DNA of 64,000 nt from Boletus sp. NGJ (lineage: Eukaryota > Basidiomycota > Agaricomycetes > Boletales > Boletaceae). Shown piece after piece: positions 1 through 11,445 of this stretch. The notes beneath the pieces are model-generated. The model did not search any database. It saw only the letters and a program-made list of their open reading frames with translations, and was not told where the DNA came from. Made by a program: the position numbers and the translations under genes. The stretch is taken from positions 186,001 through 250,000 of the forward strand of contig JAGTXK010000030.1 of assembly GCA_019096195.1 (NCBI GenBank). The letters are read 5' to 3'. How positions within the stretch are numbered: position 1 is the stretch's first letter; each line of letters opens with the position of its first letter.

Positions 1-434
1 GCGCTTACGTGAGCGAGTCCGTGCTCAATTCTCACGGTTGGAAAATGCCAGGTGTCCCCTTATACGAGGCTCCCACCCGCCAAACGCTCCCAGCCAACCT
101 TGCCTATAGCTGTATTCTGCGGTCAACCCGCCTAAATCAATCACTCCCCTACCTCACCTCACTGTAGCATACAATAAAGGTTGGCCCACCTTTCTGATTT
201 TATCTAGTCATCCATCGTCTTCCTCGATGCCTGGCGATGCTAGACAGCCCTTTTTGTCCCCGTCGCTCCCAGTCGTCGGCGTTGTGCTCTGTCACACCCG
301 CACTGGTGCCGTGTTTGTTTGGCCACCGACGCGTCAACGCGCATCGTGTTCCACAACACTCCACTTAACTTTCACACCTTTTCGCGTGCTCACGACGTGT
401 TGAATCGTTTACTAATTCGTTTTTTCTCTTCTAG

Positions 435-1058
435 ATGCCCAAGGAAGCCAAACCCAAGGTTTGTTCATCACACCTTGCCTACCAATCACCCATATAGCTG
501 CATATATGCTATGTCTTACTTCAATCCATGCCCTCTTTTACTGTTTTTTCATACCTTGTTACTCATACTCGTCGACAGCGCAAGGCCGCTGAGAAATCCG
601 AAGCCAAAACTGCCAAAGGCACCAAGTCAAAGTCCAAGGGGGGGCCAAAGCGAGCTCTTTCTGCTTACATGTTCTTCAGCCAAGATTGGAGAGAGAGAAT
701 CAAGTCCGAGAACCCAGATGCTGGGTTTGGTCAGTGGGTCCCTCTTATCGTGTGACATCCATCTAATGGTTGTTCACAGGCGAGGTCGGCAAGCTTCTCG
801 GAGCGAAATGGAAGGAGCTCGACGAAGACGAGAAGAAGGTAAACACTTTCCCGCTTTGTCACACATGTGCTAATGATCCATCAGCCATATCTTGATATGG
901 CTGCAAAGGATAAAGCACGGGCTGAGGAAGAGAAAGCATCCTTGGCTGGCGTGAGTTCGCTTCTCTTATGTTTGGCTCTAGTTAACTTCTGAACCAAACA
1001 GACAAAGGTCGCCTCCAAAGAAAGTGGTGAAGAGGTCGCTGACGACGATGAGGAGTAA
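435..1058 (+). CDS. NHP6: NHP6-type HMG-box chromatin protein
   Basis: Five exons can be traced: 435-458, 579-729, 780-838, 885-950 and 1002-1058. All have GT-AG borders and consistent phase, giving a 118-residue protein. It starts MPKEAKPK, followed by a lysine-rich linker, then a single HMG box from about residue 31 (PKRALSAYMFF, with a GAKWKEL core and the PYLDMAAKDKARAEEE third helix), and ends in an acidic DDDEE tail. Small single-box HMGB/NHP6 proteins bend DNA non-sequence-specifically and assist chromatin remodellers such as FACT; that role is known for the family, not seen here. A pyrimidine-rich tract ending in ctag directly before the ATG suggests a 5' UTR intron. Longer ORFs across this locus in other frames only read through the introns. 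Confidence 0.93.
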
Positions 1059-1460
1059 TCGGCGAAACTCCGTGACGTCTCTGTACATATTCAGGACACT
1101 GTCTTTCCTCCTCCCTCATTGCAACATAATCACGATTAGCCCCCTTCGTGGAGTGTTCCTAGTATAATAACTTCGCCCCCTGCGAGACACGTGCCTACCA
1201 ACCTTCCTTAGCCCGTTCGATTGTAACTTGCTCTTTTAAATGTCTCTGTGCTCTCATGTTTTTGCTCACCATTGTTCTTCGTACACCCGGTTCCATATGT
1301 TGTCCGTATTTGCTACGTTCAAAAATGATTGTATTTTTTTACGATCTCACCGCCAGGACACACAGTGACGTAATGTCTGCATCAGGTCAGGTGACCCTGT
1401 CACGTGCGCTCCAACCGAGACGCGAATGACTCTTTGCCACGTTCATCCACTACGTACGCG

Positions 1461-4400
1461 ATGTCTTACGGAAAGGGGAAGGTGAAAGCGTCTGCATATC
1501 AACAGAGTCAGGTCGCATCTCTCATCGATGTGGCCCATTTATTGACGATGTCTTTGCACAGGGATTTTAGACTCGATTCCTGCGCCGCTAGGTACAGAGG
1601 TCTTCACGCATCCAAAGATTCACGAGGCCTTGACCTAAACCACGCAGAACCGGATTCCGATCCAGAATTCAATGCTGGAGCGTTCGTTTACGAGACGAAA
1701 GGGAATCGAAAACGTGGTCGTAAATCGTCGGACGCATCCCTACCCCGCAAGTCCCGGGCGAGACGGAGTGACGTCCTCGGTGGTACTCGACCTTCGAGTA
1801 GTTCTGGTGAGTGTATATCTATGTGTAGGTGGTGTGTATACAGTTTGTATGGCACAGGAAAGGCGTCCCGTCGCATTGAAGAGCCAAAAACGAATCCTCT
1901 CTTGCAATATTTCGGTATGAAATTGTGGTTTTGCGTATCTCACGGACATGTATCGACATTGACTTACTCAGGTGATGACCTGGGCCTACACTCTGCCTCT
2001 GAGGATGAAGAAGGCGCAGAGATGGATGACGAGATGGATGACGTCAGCTTAAACAAGGACAGTGACACGGAGGAACCTATTGTTTCTAGAACATTGACGG
2101 TATTTTCGAAATCAAAAGAGGGACCGTCAAATACAGGCAGCGTCACCCCGATTGTGGACGATTCTGAGACCGAATCAGAGTCGGAAGCAGAACCGATACA
2201 AACACTGAAACGCAAGTCACCCTTGTTTTCTCAAGCCGTGCCCCCGTCAGAACGCAAGCAGGCACCTCCCGCGGAGGGTACGTCATCGACTACAAAAAGT
2301 TTTTCCAATTCGCGAGTTAATTCGTTGTAGATGATTCTGAGACCGAATCGGAATCAGAGGATGAACTCATGAAAAACGCACGTTCCACTGGTATGCAGTC
2401 ACAAATGTTCTCCATTGAAATCAAGAAATTGACGTCTTCCAGCCCAAATGGCTTCCGCTGTCCCATCAGACTCCGAGACAGAATCTGAAGACGAAGAGGA
2501 CACGATTGCCAATCCCGTATGCACCCCCATCGCACTAGTCGCTTTCCTTACATTGAATCCATCTTCTACAGGCTTTCAGTCCACGACCAGGCTTTCCGCT
2601 TCGCGAGGGCCAGAAATACCTAGGTTCTTTTGTCCTAAACCGCGACAAGGGTATCAAGGTACCAGCCACGATCAACACTTATCTAAGAGAATACCAACGT
2701 GAGGGCGTGAAGTTTTTCTGGGACCTGTATGATGGGGGACAAGGCGGCCTGCTTGGCGATGATATGGGTCTTGTACGTCAATTATCTCGTTTCTGCTCCT
2801 AGCTCTGAGGCTCCCTTTGCACTGCTTTGATTATAGGGTAAGTGCTAATTGTATTGTATATCGTGGCATCCCGCAGCTTAGCCACGGTACGATATGGTAG
2901 GCAAGACCATTCAAGTGATATCGTTCCTCTCTGCTATCATGAAAAAGCACGGGGATCAGAGAGATGTGGATCGAAGACGAAACCATGTCTCAAAGCTCCA
3001 AGACGGTATAGAATGGAAAAAGCGTCGAACTCTTCCTCCCGCGAATGACGTATGGCCGACTTGTTTGATCATTGCACCATCCACGGTGGTCGCCAACTGG
3101 GAGCGCGAGCTTGAGACAGTGAGTGCTGTCAGGTTTTCACGACAGCAACTCCACTCAACTGGCAAGCTATCAGTGGGGCTATTTTGAAGTTGGTTCTTAT
3201 ACTGACTCGCCGACGCGCCGAGAGGAGGTCCTCACGGATTTCAAGATGGGACGTCTAGATGTAGGTAAGTGTAGGCTTTCACTTGACGTCCGTACAAGGC
3301 CTACTAGTATCCTCGTAGTAATCACTTCGTTTGACCTCGCGCGCAAGGATATCTCGTTACTCGACGAGCTACCTTGGTCGGTTATCATAGTCGACGAAGT
3401 GCACCGTGTCAAAAACCCTCGATCCAAGATTACCATGGCGTACCACCAGTTTGCGTGCATGAGGCGGTTCGGCTTGACAGGAACAGCGATACAGAATTCT
3501 TACAATGAGTTATGGACAATCCTTGACTGGACGAACCCTGGGCAACTGGGGTCGATGAAACAATGGAAAGGATTCGTCGTCAAGCCGTTGACTGTGGGCC
3601 AATCGGCGAATGCGACGGAAGAAGAGAGGACCAAAGCGTTGGTACGCCGCGACGTCTTACGTCGTTCGAAGAGTATGGCTGAATCTCTGTAGGCTGTCGC
3701 AACGATTGTTAGGGACAAGTTGCTGCCAAAGTTCTTCAAACGAAGGTAAACTATCTGTCATTGTATCACCTCGGCCCTCTAACGAGTCTTCAAGGACCAA
3801 GGATATCATTAAGAATCAGGTAAGTGATCCCGCTCTCGATCCCGTATCCTGTGACAAAGAAAAATCGCACAGCTACCAACAAAGTTTGACGAGGTAGTCT
3901 TCTGTCCTCTGACACCGCAACAAATTAAAGTGTACAAGCGCATTCTTGCAATGGACTCAGTCCAGAACATCGTCCGGAAAGACGAACTCTGTGATTGTAG
4001 ATCAAGTAAAAAGTTCGTTCGCAACGGAGAGGGCTGGTTAACGGTCGCTGATATTTCTCCAAGGCGTAAAGATTGTTGTCATCCTTTCGGAAAGGGAGAC
4101 GTTTTGAAGTTCACGTCAATCTTAATCAAGATCTCAAACCACTTGGCGCTGATCCTCCCAGGTAACGCCTTTCATAGGTCAAGTAACACACAGCTAACAA
4201 GTATTTTTAGCGCCTACCGATAGTCAAGAGCAGGTGAGAGATTCAGGGATCTGATTATGTTTTGCATTTTCATTGTACAGACCGTCCGGCACCGTGAGCT
4301 CGCCGAGTTCGCATTTGCAGGGGGATCTGTCCCAAAATTCGCTACAGCGATGATGCAGCCATCTTTCTGTGGCAAATGGACTGTGAGTGGTAAAGGTTCC

Positions 4401-6355
4401 CGATAGTCATGCCTATCTAACGATTTTGTCTACAGGTTCTTGATACACTGCTCAAAGATTGGAGAAAGGATCGCTCGAACAAGGTTCTCATTTTTACAAA
4501 ATCAGTCAAGTTACTTGAGATGCTAGAATTCCATCTCAGCAACCGCGGTGCGATCAAATTGTTTATGAAAAGTCGAGGCGCCGTGTGTTCATGCCAGCAT
4601 AGGTTATGGTTTTCTGAAACTAGACGGATCCACAAGTCAACCCGAGAGTAAGCAATAGAGTGTCGTCTTCGGCGCTGGAGGAACTCACTCCATACAGGGA
4701 TGCCGATGATTGATAGATTTCATCAAGATCCGGATGTCTTCTTATTCCTGATCTCCACCCTGGCTGGGGGGGACCGGTCTGAACTTGACTGGCGCCAACA
4801 AAGTGGTCATCTTTGGTAAGTGCAGATGAATCGCTGGTTTACTTTTTCTTTTTTTTTTTGACGAGGCTAACGCTGTACAGACCCTAACTGGAGTGAGTGC
4901 ACTAGACTTCACTTGGTGCTGGCTCTCGTTGACCATTTGGTCCACATTCAGATCCCGCCCATGACCTACAAGCTATGGATAGGGCCTACCGTTTCGGTCA
5001 GACCCGTGACGTCTACGTTTATCGACTCCTGGGAGCAGGCTCCATTGAAGAATTAATATATGCTCGGCAGCTTTACAAGCAACAGCAAATGGCCATTGGC
5101 TACCAGGCTAGTGTGCAAACGAGGTGAGGATTTTTGTCCGAATAGTTGACAGTTGAGCGCGACAGGAATGGTGTTATCAGGTATTTCTCGGGTGTGCAAG
5201 GAGATACCAGTAGACAAGGCGAGCTTTTTGGTGCGAAGAATATATTCAAACTTCACGAGAATACCCTTGCTACCAAACTCGCGGTAAGCTTAGGGGATTG
5301 GACCCACGTCTGTGACAGCTGGACTCAGAAGTTTGATATCAGATCGAAAAAGCATCTATCATTGAACTTGACTGGGCCCTGGCGCATCTCCGGGGGAAAT
5401 CGAGGCGACAATCAAGGACCAAGGAAGACTGGGTGCAGGAAGTAGACCCAAAAAGGGGGGAAGGAGGAGGTAGACATAGTATCCGTACCATTTTACCCCC
5501 CCAGACATTGACGTCCCTTGTAGGCGGATCTGCGAGGGTTGACTGCTCTGCTCTTTGATGATGGTAAGTGAACAGTCCTCTGTTCATTGGAAAGAATGAC
5601 AAGTTTTTGCGTCAGACCCTCCCGAGGTTCTCGATGAGAATGACATGCACAAGACGCTGGGTGCGCTTGGCGTGAAGTACAGTCATCGCAACGATGACGT
5701 GTTACTTCCAAGTCGAATCGAGGAGGAACGATCCAGGAAGGCACTCAAGGTACAGATCAGTTGGAATAGCTCGTTCAGAATGCTCGACTTGCTCCAGGAA
5801 CATAAACGACGCAAAGCTGCCGCAAGAAAGTCCAAGGAGGCTGAAGCCGAGACTAAACGGTCGAAAACACCAGAAATGGAGTGGCCTCCGAAGCGTAAGC
5901 ATCACAAGGCGCCGCTCATGCCAATAGAACAGTAAGTTGGTTGTTCTCCGGATTCTTGATGCGTTATTCAGACATTTTGCGTGTCCTTCCAGGCTCGCGT
6001 CTCGTCAGAAGGCTTTGATCGAGTTGGGATACATCAAGGACCCGTCACATGTGCCTGTATTCGCTCAGTCTTTGTGAGTCTTGGTTGTAGCTGCGTTGAC
6101 ACTCTGGCAAGTTATTGATCATCTCTCAGCGGGAGAAAATCTATTGAGGAGCGAGAAGAAATACTTGGTAAACTCGATGAACATGCGCGGCATTGTCCCT
6201 AGGGAAGAGCGACTACTCTGCGTACAAGGCTTCCAGGGTATGTGCTCGAGTCACTCAAGCGATCGCGGGGGAAGGAACCGCTGGAACTTGGAACTGCTCC
6301 CACTTGCAATAGACTTGAGGTTGGAGCCCAGTGCTTCGACTTTCGAGTCTTGTAA
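1461..6355 (+). CDS. ERCC6L2: SNF2-family DNA-dependent ATPase, ERCC6L2/Rad26-like
   Basis: Large multi-exon gene. The N-terminus is acidic and low-complexity, with three copies of a DSETESE(S/D) motif (about 2155-2500). The helicase core follows: [15 protein letters not shown], Walker A split by introns (GDDMGL / GKTIQVI, about 2750-2930), [16 protein letters not shown], a DEVH box at about 3393, [14 protein letters not shown], then the ERCC6L2-typical [14 protein letters not shown]. The C-terminal lobe has [52 protein letters not shown] and [18 protein letters not shown]6L2 proteins act in DNA repair at the nucleus (family knowledge). Oddities: an apparent 1-nt exon inside Walker A, and one G too many in a 7-G run at 4766-4772 (motif V), which breaks the frame of an otherwise intact domain. 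The 3' end is uncertain: the frame [20 protein letters not shown] reaches TAG near 6201, or a short intron could carry it to TAA at 6353-6355. Confidence 0.9.
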
Positions 6356-7230
6356 TGAGGATTCATGATGGGCTCAAGCTCGGTGAGACACGCGATCGGC
6401 GCTAAAGCTTTTGCTTAGGTTTCGTGGTTGCGCGACATGATCTGGTCCTTTTGACGACGAAGATATAAAAAAAAATCATTCTTCCGAACTAGTAATCGAC
6501 ACATCATGGTGGCACTATACTAGTACTATCGCCGAATGCCAAGTTGCCAGCTGTACAACTTGGATCCGAGCGTCCAATTCTATGCAACTCAATTGCAGAC
6601 TGATAAGCGGTTCGAAAAATCCTGCAGCCTGGTAATTCAGTTTCGTAAGGCCTCCTAAATAGATACAGCATGCAGTACTTATAGGTACATCGAATCCCTG
6701 ATTGAGATTCTAGGCACTTTAGGTCGGCTAAGGAGGCACTCCATCTGGTCTATGGTGAAAACGTTGTCCCGATTTCAATAGGGACTCTGAGAGGGGTTTG
6801 CAAGCAGCAGCGAAAAGTTGTCGGACGTCGGATTGCTCAAATAATAGCACACACTAGGGCCTAGTATGTCCATTCGCGTACTAATGGGTCCGTGTACCAC
6901 ACCGTGACTGGTGGCGTTCAAATGATGCACCTGAATCTTATCACGCCCCAGCCAATAGTCATCACGGCAGCTACAGGCCCAAACACACTGCCTTCTCCAT
7001 AGATATGGCACCATTCACGGTTTGTAGGTTTGAACTGGCACCGGGCGCTCATGCGTAATAACAACGCCACGCAATCCCTTGAAGGGCACTTTGACAAAGT
7101 TGCGTTACGAACTTAAAAGATGAATAACGTAACGCAATAATAACCGGATGCCCTAATACATATAAGTATAGTGGGTTGCTCGGCGCCGCCTCGCAATTCC
7201 ACCCTATTGCATAGGTTGTTTCCGTCTGCC
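6356..7230. other. Intergenic, no gene seen
   Basis: About 870 bp between the SNF2 gene and the DUF6534 gene. No reading frame with recognisable protein similarity, RNA gene or repeat was found. It presumably holds the 3' UTR of the upstream gene and the promoter of the downstream one. Confidence 0.5.
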
Positions 7231-9083
7231 ATGTCAGCGAGCACAGTTACGACCGAGTTGGTTTGGGGTCCTGAGTTGATAGGTAGGCAAGAAGACCTGA
7301 GAGCACCGATAATGAATGACTGACCGTTTCTTAGGTCTGATGTTGGGATTAACGTGCGTCTACCTATCCGCTTGCAACTCGTTTATCAGCATGTTTGACC
7401 TCATGCTAGCTTGTATGGGATCGAAACTGGTCAACTCATATACTACATGCAAGCGTTTCCATGCGACAGGCTCCAACTCAAAGCGCTGGTAAACATTCCT
7501 AGTTGTACAGGTTTTCTAGTCCTTATATGAATGTCCCCTGCGCAGGTACTGGCTGTTTTGTGCGTTGTCACTATAGGGTTTGCACTGTGTCTGATTCTCG
7601 ACCAGCGTCTTTGACAGCGCACTGACATCGGAGGAGGTGTGGTTGCAGCATCGCCTTTTAATTGAGTGTCGGTCAAATACCTCGCCGGAGTGTGTGACCC
7701 ATATTCCTCCGTAGGTCACTAGAAAAAGAAACTTTTATTCGAGCTGATGTTGTTTGCTCACTAGATTTACAACCGTGGGTGGCTAATTCAACTGGATTTC
7801 GGGGAATATGTACTGAGTACGCAAACCAATCAAGTTTGGTGTGAGTATGGTGGTGAGTGGCACGCTCGACCAAAGATTTCGTGAATGACAGTATTCAAGT
7901 TCTGGATCACCTTCGTAGTCCAAAGGTAGCCTTATACAACTATACTGACGCAATGATCTCATGATTAATTTTGTAATAGCTTCTACGCTCACCGAGTCTG
8001 GATAAGTAAGTGGCCACGGAATTTCCTCCATCACTAATAACTTCTATTTTACAGTCACTGGTCGGAACCGAGTCATCACATCCGCCGTGGTACGCCATGT
8101 AGATTCTATTCACGGAGATTAGCTGAATTGAAAGCGGCAGCTTCTGCTCGCCTTTATTCAGCTGGGTAAGAAGTCAAATAAAATCTCTGATATTCTTGAC
8201 CTAACGATCTACCAGTGATTGGATCACGTTCGTGTCTCTTCATTCCTTCCGTCAACTACCTGCGTTAATTGATATGATCGGGGACACTGCAGTGGTTACG
8301 ATAGACTTGTAGGTGGATAGATAGCATACCCCCGGACTTTTCATTGATGGTTTTACAGAATACGCACGCCGACATACCAACTTCTGCTCACCTCTCAGGT
8401 GCGGTGTTACCAGACTGCAGGTGCTAGAGTCACGACCGGGTCATTAGGTTTTGCCATTGAACGCAGTAGTGAGCGCTCTTTGCGATGCGCTTATCACGGT
8501 GTCTATCATTTATCACCTGCGGCCAGCGAGGACAGGTGTAACTCGGTATTTCCCTCCTCTTTTGCATGTGGGACCTTATCCAACCCTCGGCAGACGAGAT
8601 GGCTACATCAGGAGACTGAACGTGGTCTTCATTCAGATGGGACTTTTTTCCTTGTAAGTCTGTCTGAATACCTTGAGTGCTGTCATGCAGTTTTATTCCG
8701 TGGCATGCAGTATGAATACATCAGTAGTGGCGATCTTGGTAAGCACATTGGCAGAGAGCACGTTCTAAGTCGGAGTTGATGTGATTCCCAAGTACTGCAT
8801 ACAGGATGATGGAACATCACGGTTTCTATCTGCTGCCCCGGGTGTCCTAGTTAGCAAGAGTGAGTTCGCGGTCGGCCCACACAATTCTCTCACAAGACCC
8901 ACTGATCGTCTGTCGACAGCGTTTGTGAACTCCATGCTCAGCGTGTAAGTAGATCTAATCCAGGCAGTGTTGACTCGCGTAACCGAAGTGTTCAGGTTGA
9001 ATGCGCGGAAGGCAATCCGGGAAGAACAGCAAGCTCGAGCTCAACGTACCATAGATATTCCGACAGTCCCAACTATTCGGTGA
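7231..9083 (+). CDS. DUF6534-type seven-helix membrane protein
   Basis: Starts MSASTVTTELVWGPELIG. After a short intron it continues LMLGLTLYGIETGQLIYYM, then FPCDRLQLKALVLAVLCVV, the typical first helices of the large basidiomycete DUF6533/6534 family. Further exons give FKFWITFVVQSFYAHRVWI (7894-8008 region), ITGRNRVITSAVV and AAASARLYSAGDWITFVSL. The last part gives VSALCDALITVSIIYHL, RRDGYIRRLNVVFIQMGLF and, after one more intron, TFVNSMLSVLNARKAIREEQ, ending in TIR plus TGA at 9081. These hydrophobic stretches and the NARK motif after the last helix fit an integral membrane protein with about seven helices. Function is unknown for the family. About eight to ten exons are needed; the borders around 7600-7750 and 8300-8460 are not certain. 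Confidence 0.75.
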
Positions 9084-9494
9084 TATCAGTGACGGCGTCA
9101 TCGAAATGCTCTACCCGATTTACATTCTCGAGGTGACTTGACAGTGTGAATGTATTCTTTGCATTGAACTCATGTCGGATTGCTGGCTACGCTCCTATGA
9201 TATATTTGCGTTCGATTTTAGCATAAGAGGTGGTGTGGTGATCAAATCGTGCCAACGATTTCGTAGGATACAACAACCTGTTAAATAAAATGTTGGAGTT
9301 CGGAACTTAGGTTAGACGCAACTGAGGTTTGTTGACGTGTGTTGAAAACGCAAGGCAATGACAAATAGATACAAATACGCTCACTCGTTCCGTCACGTGG
9401 GTTAGATCTAAGCTACTACTAGGACCATTCAACCGATCTTCATCCCGTCAACTGATCACCACAGGTATATTGTTATCTCGCGTCGCTGTCCCAA

Positions 9495-10871
9495 ATGCCC
9501 ACCTCTGATCACTCCGAGGGTGCAAAACCGCCCAGTCCACGTAAGTCCACAAAGTCCAGAAGTGTATCTTTTGTCAATAGTGTTCACGTTGACGGTTGTT
9601 GCAGCGAGGTTGAGAAGCACCGATTTACCCGAAGATACCGACGGTCACTCAGTCGAACCGGAACCGTTTCTTAGTGGACATCCTATCTTGCCGGAAGACA
9701 TGGGTACGTGAAACCTTTGTGGCGCGACTAATTGAATGCCTTACACCTTCGCCTTTAGACATTTCTGATTTGACACAGGCTCAGCTCTATGAAATGAATC
9801 AAGTATGTATATTCATTCGGTCCCATCGGCTTCACTCGTGACTGCTCTCCACAGAGGCTCCTTGAGGAAAGCATGGAGTCGGAGCGTCCTCTGATCTCTC
9901 CGCCTGAACTCACGTCCGTCCTGCGAGACGAATACTCCAATTCCCCCAATTTTTTGGCTCAGGTAGATACTCTGGTCAATCGAGGCTATCGGATCATAAT
10001 TCGTGCCAAAGGTTGGTGTCGCATCTTCACCGGTGGCGTGATCAGATATCTCACTGTACACCCCCTTAGGCGACGGTGATTGTTTCTATCGAGGTGACCC
10101 TAATCTATCCGCTGTGATCTCACTTTTCATACATCTCAGTTCTTTAGCGTTAGCGTTTGCTCACCTGGATCGCATCATACGGTCCGCGGGGCATAACAAA
10201 GATCGGTTAGCTACAACCAGGGATATGCTCGCGAATGCTGGTTTCGACGATTGTGTCTATGGGCAACCTTATGAGATCCTCCAGAGCTTGGTTCAACCTC
10301 ACCATGCTAGCCATACGAACGTAAAGGAAGAGTTTTGGCGAAGTTTCACAGACCCAGCGAGTACGTTGACAATCGAGATTTGGTATGTGTCCCTCTCACC
10401 TGTTCCCCTAGCGTCCAACTACATCGTGATGTACATGCGTCTGCTGGCTTCTGCCCAGATGCGTCTCGACGAACAATTTGCAGACTTTCTTTTCGACTCC
10501 GAGTCACAAATGCAAACTTCCGTCGACGATTTCTGCAGACGATTCGTGGAACCCCTTGGAAAAGAGGCAGGTAAGTGTGCCCACATGTCTTTTAGTGACG
10601 GGCTACCGCATCTCGAAACAAAGACCACGTCCAGGTGGCTGCCCTCGCCCAAGCGCTGAATGTTCATGTCAAGGTTGCTTACCTAGATGGGCACGCCGCA
10701 GACGGCCAGATCAACTTTGTCGATTTTTCAGAGAATGCGTCGGGCGGTGCTGAGCCACTAGTTCTACTATACCGGTGAGCGATTGTTGCGTCGATTCCGA
10801 TCGGCGTCGTTGATAATCCGTTGTAATTGGTTAGACCTGGTCATTATGATATCTTGCAGAAGTACCTTTGA
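9495..10871 (+). CDS. OTUB1: Otubain-type deubiquitinase (peptidase C65)
   Basis: After a short N-terminus (MPTSDHSEGAKPPSP) the protein reads DISDLTQAQLYEMNQ, then the otubain domain. Key blocks are GYRIIIRAKGDGDCFYRALAF with the D-G-D-C catalytic cysteine, DDFCRRFVEPLGKEADHVQV, and a C-terminal YRPGHYDILQKYL with the catalytic histidine. The aspartate-cysteine loop lies on a tiny exon of 24 nt (10070-10093). The acceptor of the next exon must be the ag at about 10147, just past the more obvious cag, to restore RALAFAHLDR. Otubains remove ubiquitin chains, usually Lys48-linked, and OTUB1 also binds E2 enzymes (family knowledge). The stop is TGA at 10869-10871. Length is near the usual 270-300 residues. 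Confidence 0.9.
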
Positions 10872-11445
10872 AAAAGCGACCGAGGTCCGGTGCAAAGGAC
10901 GATAAATATGTTCGCAACATATTCCATGTAAGCTATGCATACCCGAAATGTACTGGAGGGTTGCGACGCGGTCTCCACACCGAGCGATGGTAATCTTTAG
11001 TTGAACCACGTCGCACGAAAACGCTCGCACGTGCCATGAGTTGGCCAGACCCGTGCCGCTTTATGTATGAGGGTGTCTACTCTTTGTATCGTATGATTCA
11101 ACCCCGAGTTCGTAACTCAAAGTACAAACTCTCGAAGGGGTGACTCGGAGCACCCTTCGAGGGGGACTCGAATGAGATGCATTTGCAACATCGTGCGACA
11201 CCCTTGCAACTGTGAGTGCTACGGTATGTCAGGGGCCATCACGAAAAACTCCTCGTATTTCGGCCAGCTCGTCAGTTCTGTAACTAACTTGAAATTGGAC
11301 AGAGTCGAGTACAACAATCTGCATCCAACATTGACCTTTGTCGCTGGAGCGCGTGAGACGCCGAGCAAGTTGAACCTGACTCGGTTCGGTGATGCGATTT
11401 GGGCGATTTTCTTTTCGATATCACTACTTGCCGTCAAAGGCCCAT
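10872..11445. other. Intergenic between otubain and PUS3 genes
   Basis: About 570 bp. Open frames occur on both strands (for example 11172-11440) but none resembles a known protein and no splice structure supports them. Likely the 3' UTR of otubain and the promoter of PUS3. Confidence 0.4.

Noticed and set aside
319-873. 184-codon open frame over the NHP6 locus
   Set aside because: It reads through the introns of the HMG-box gene in another frame and lacks any recognisable domain.
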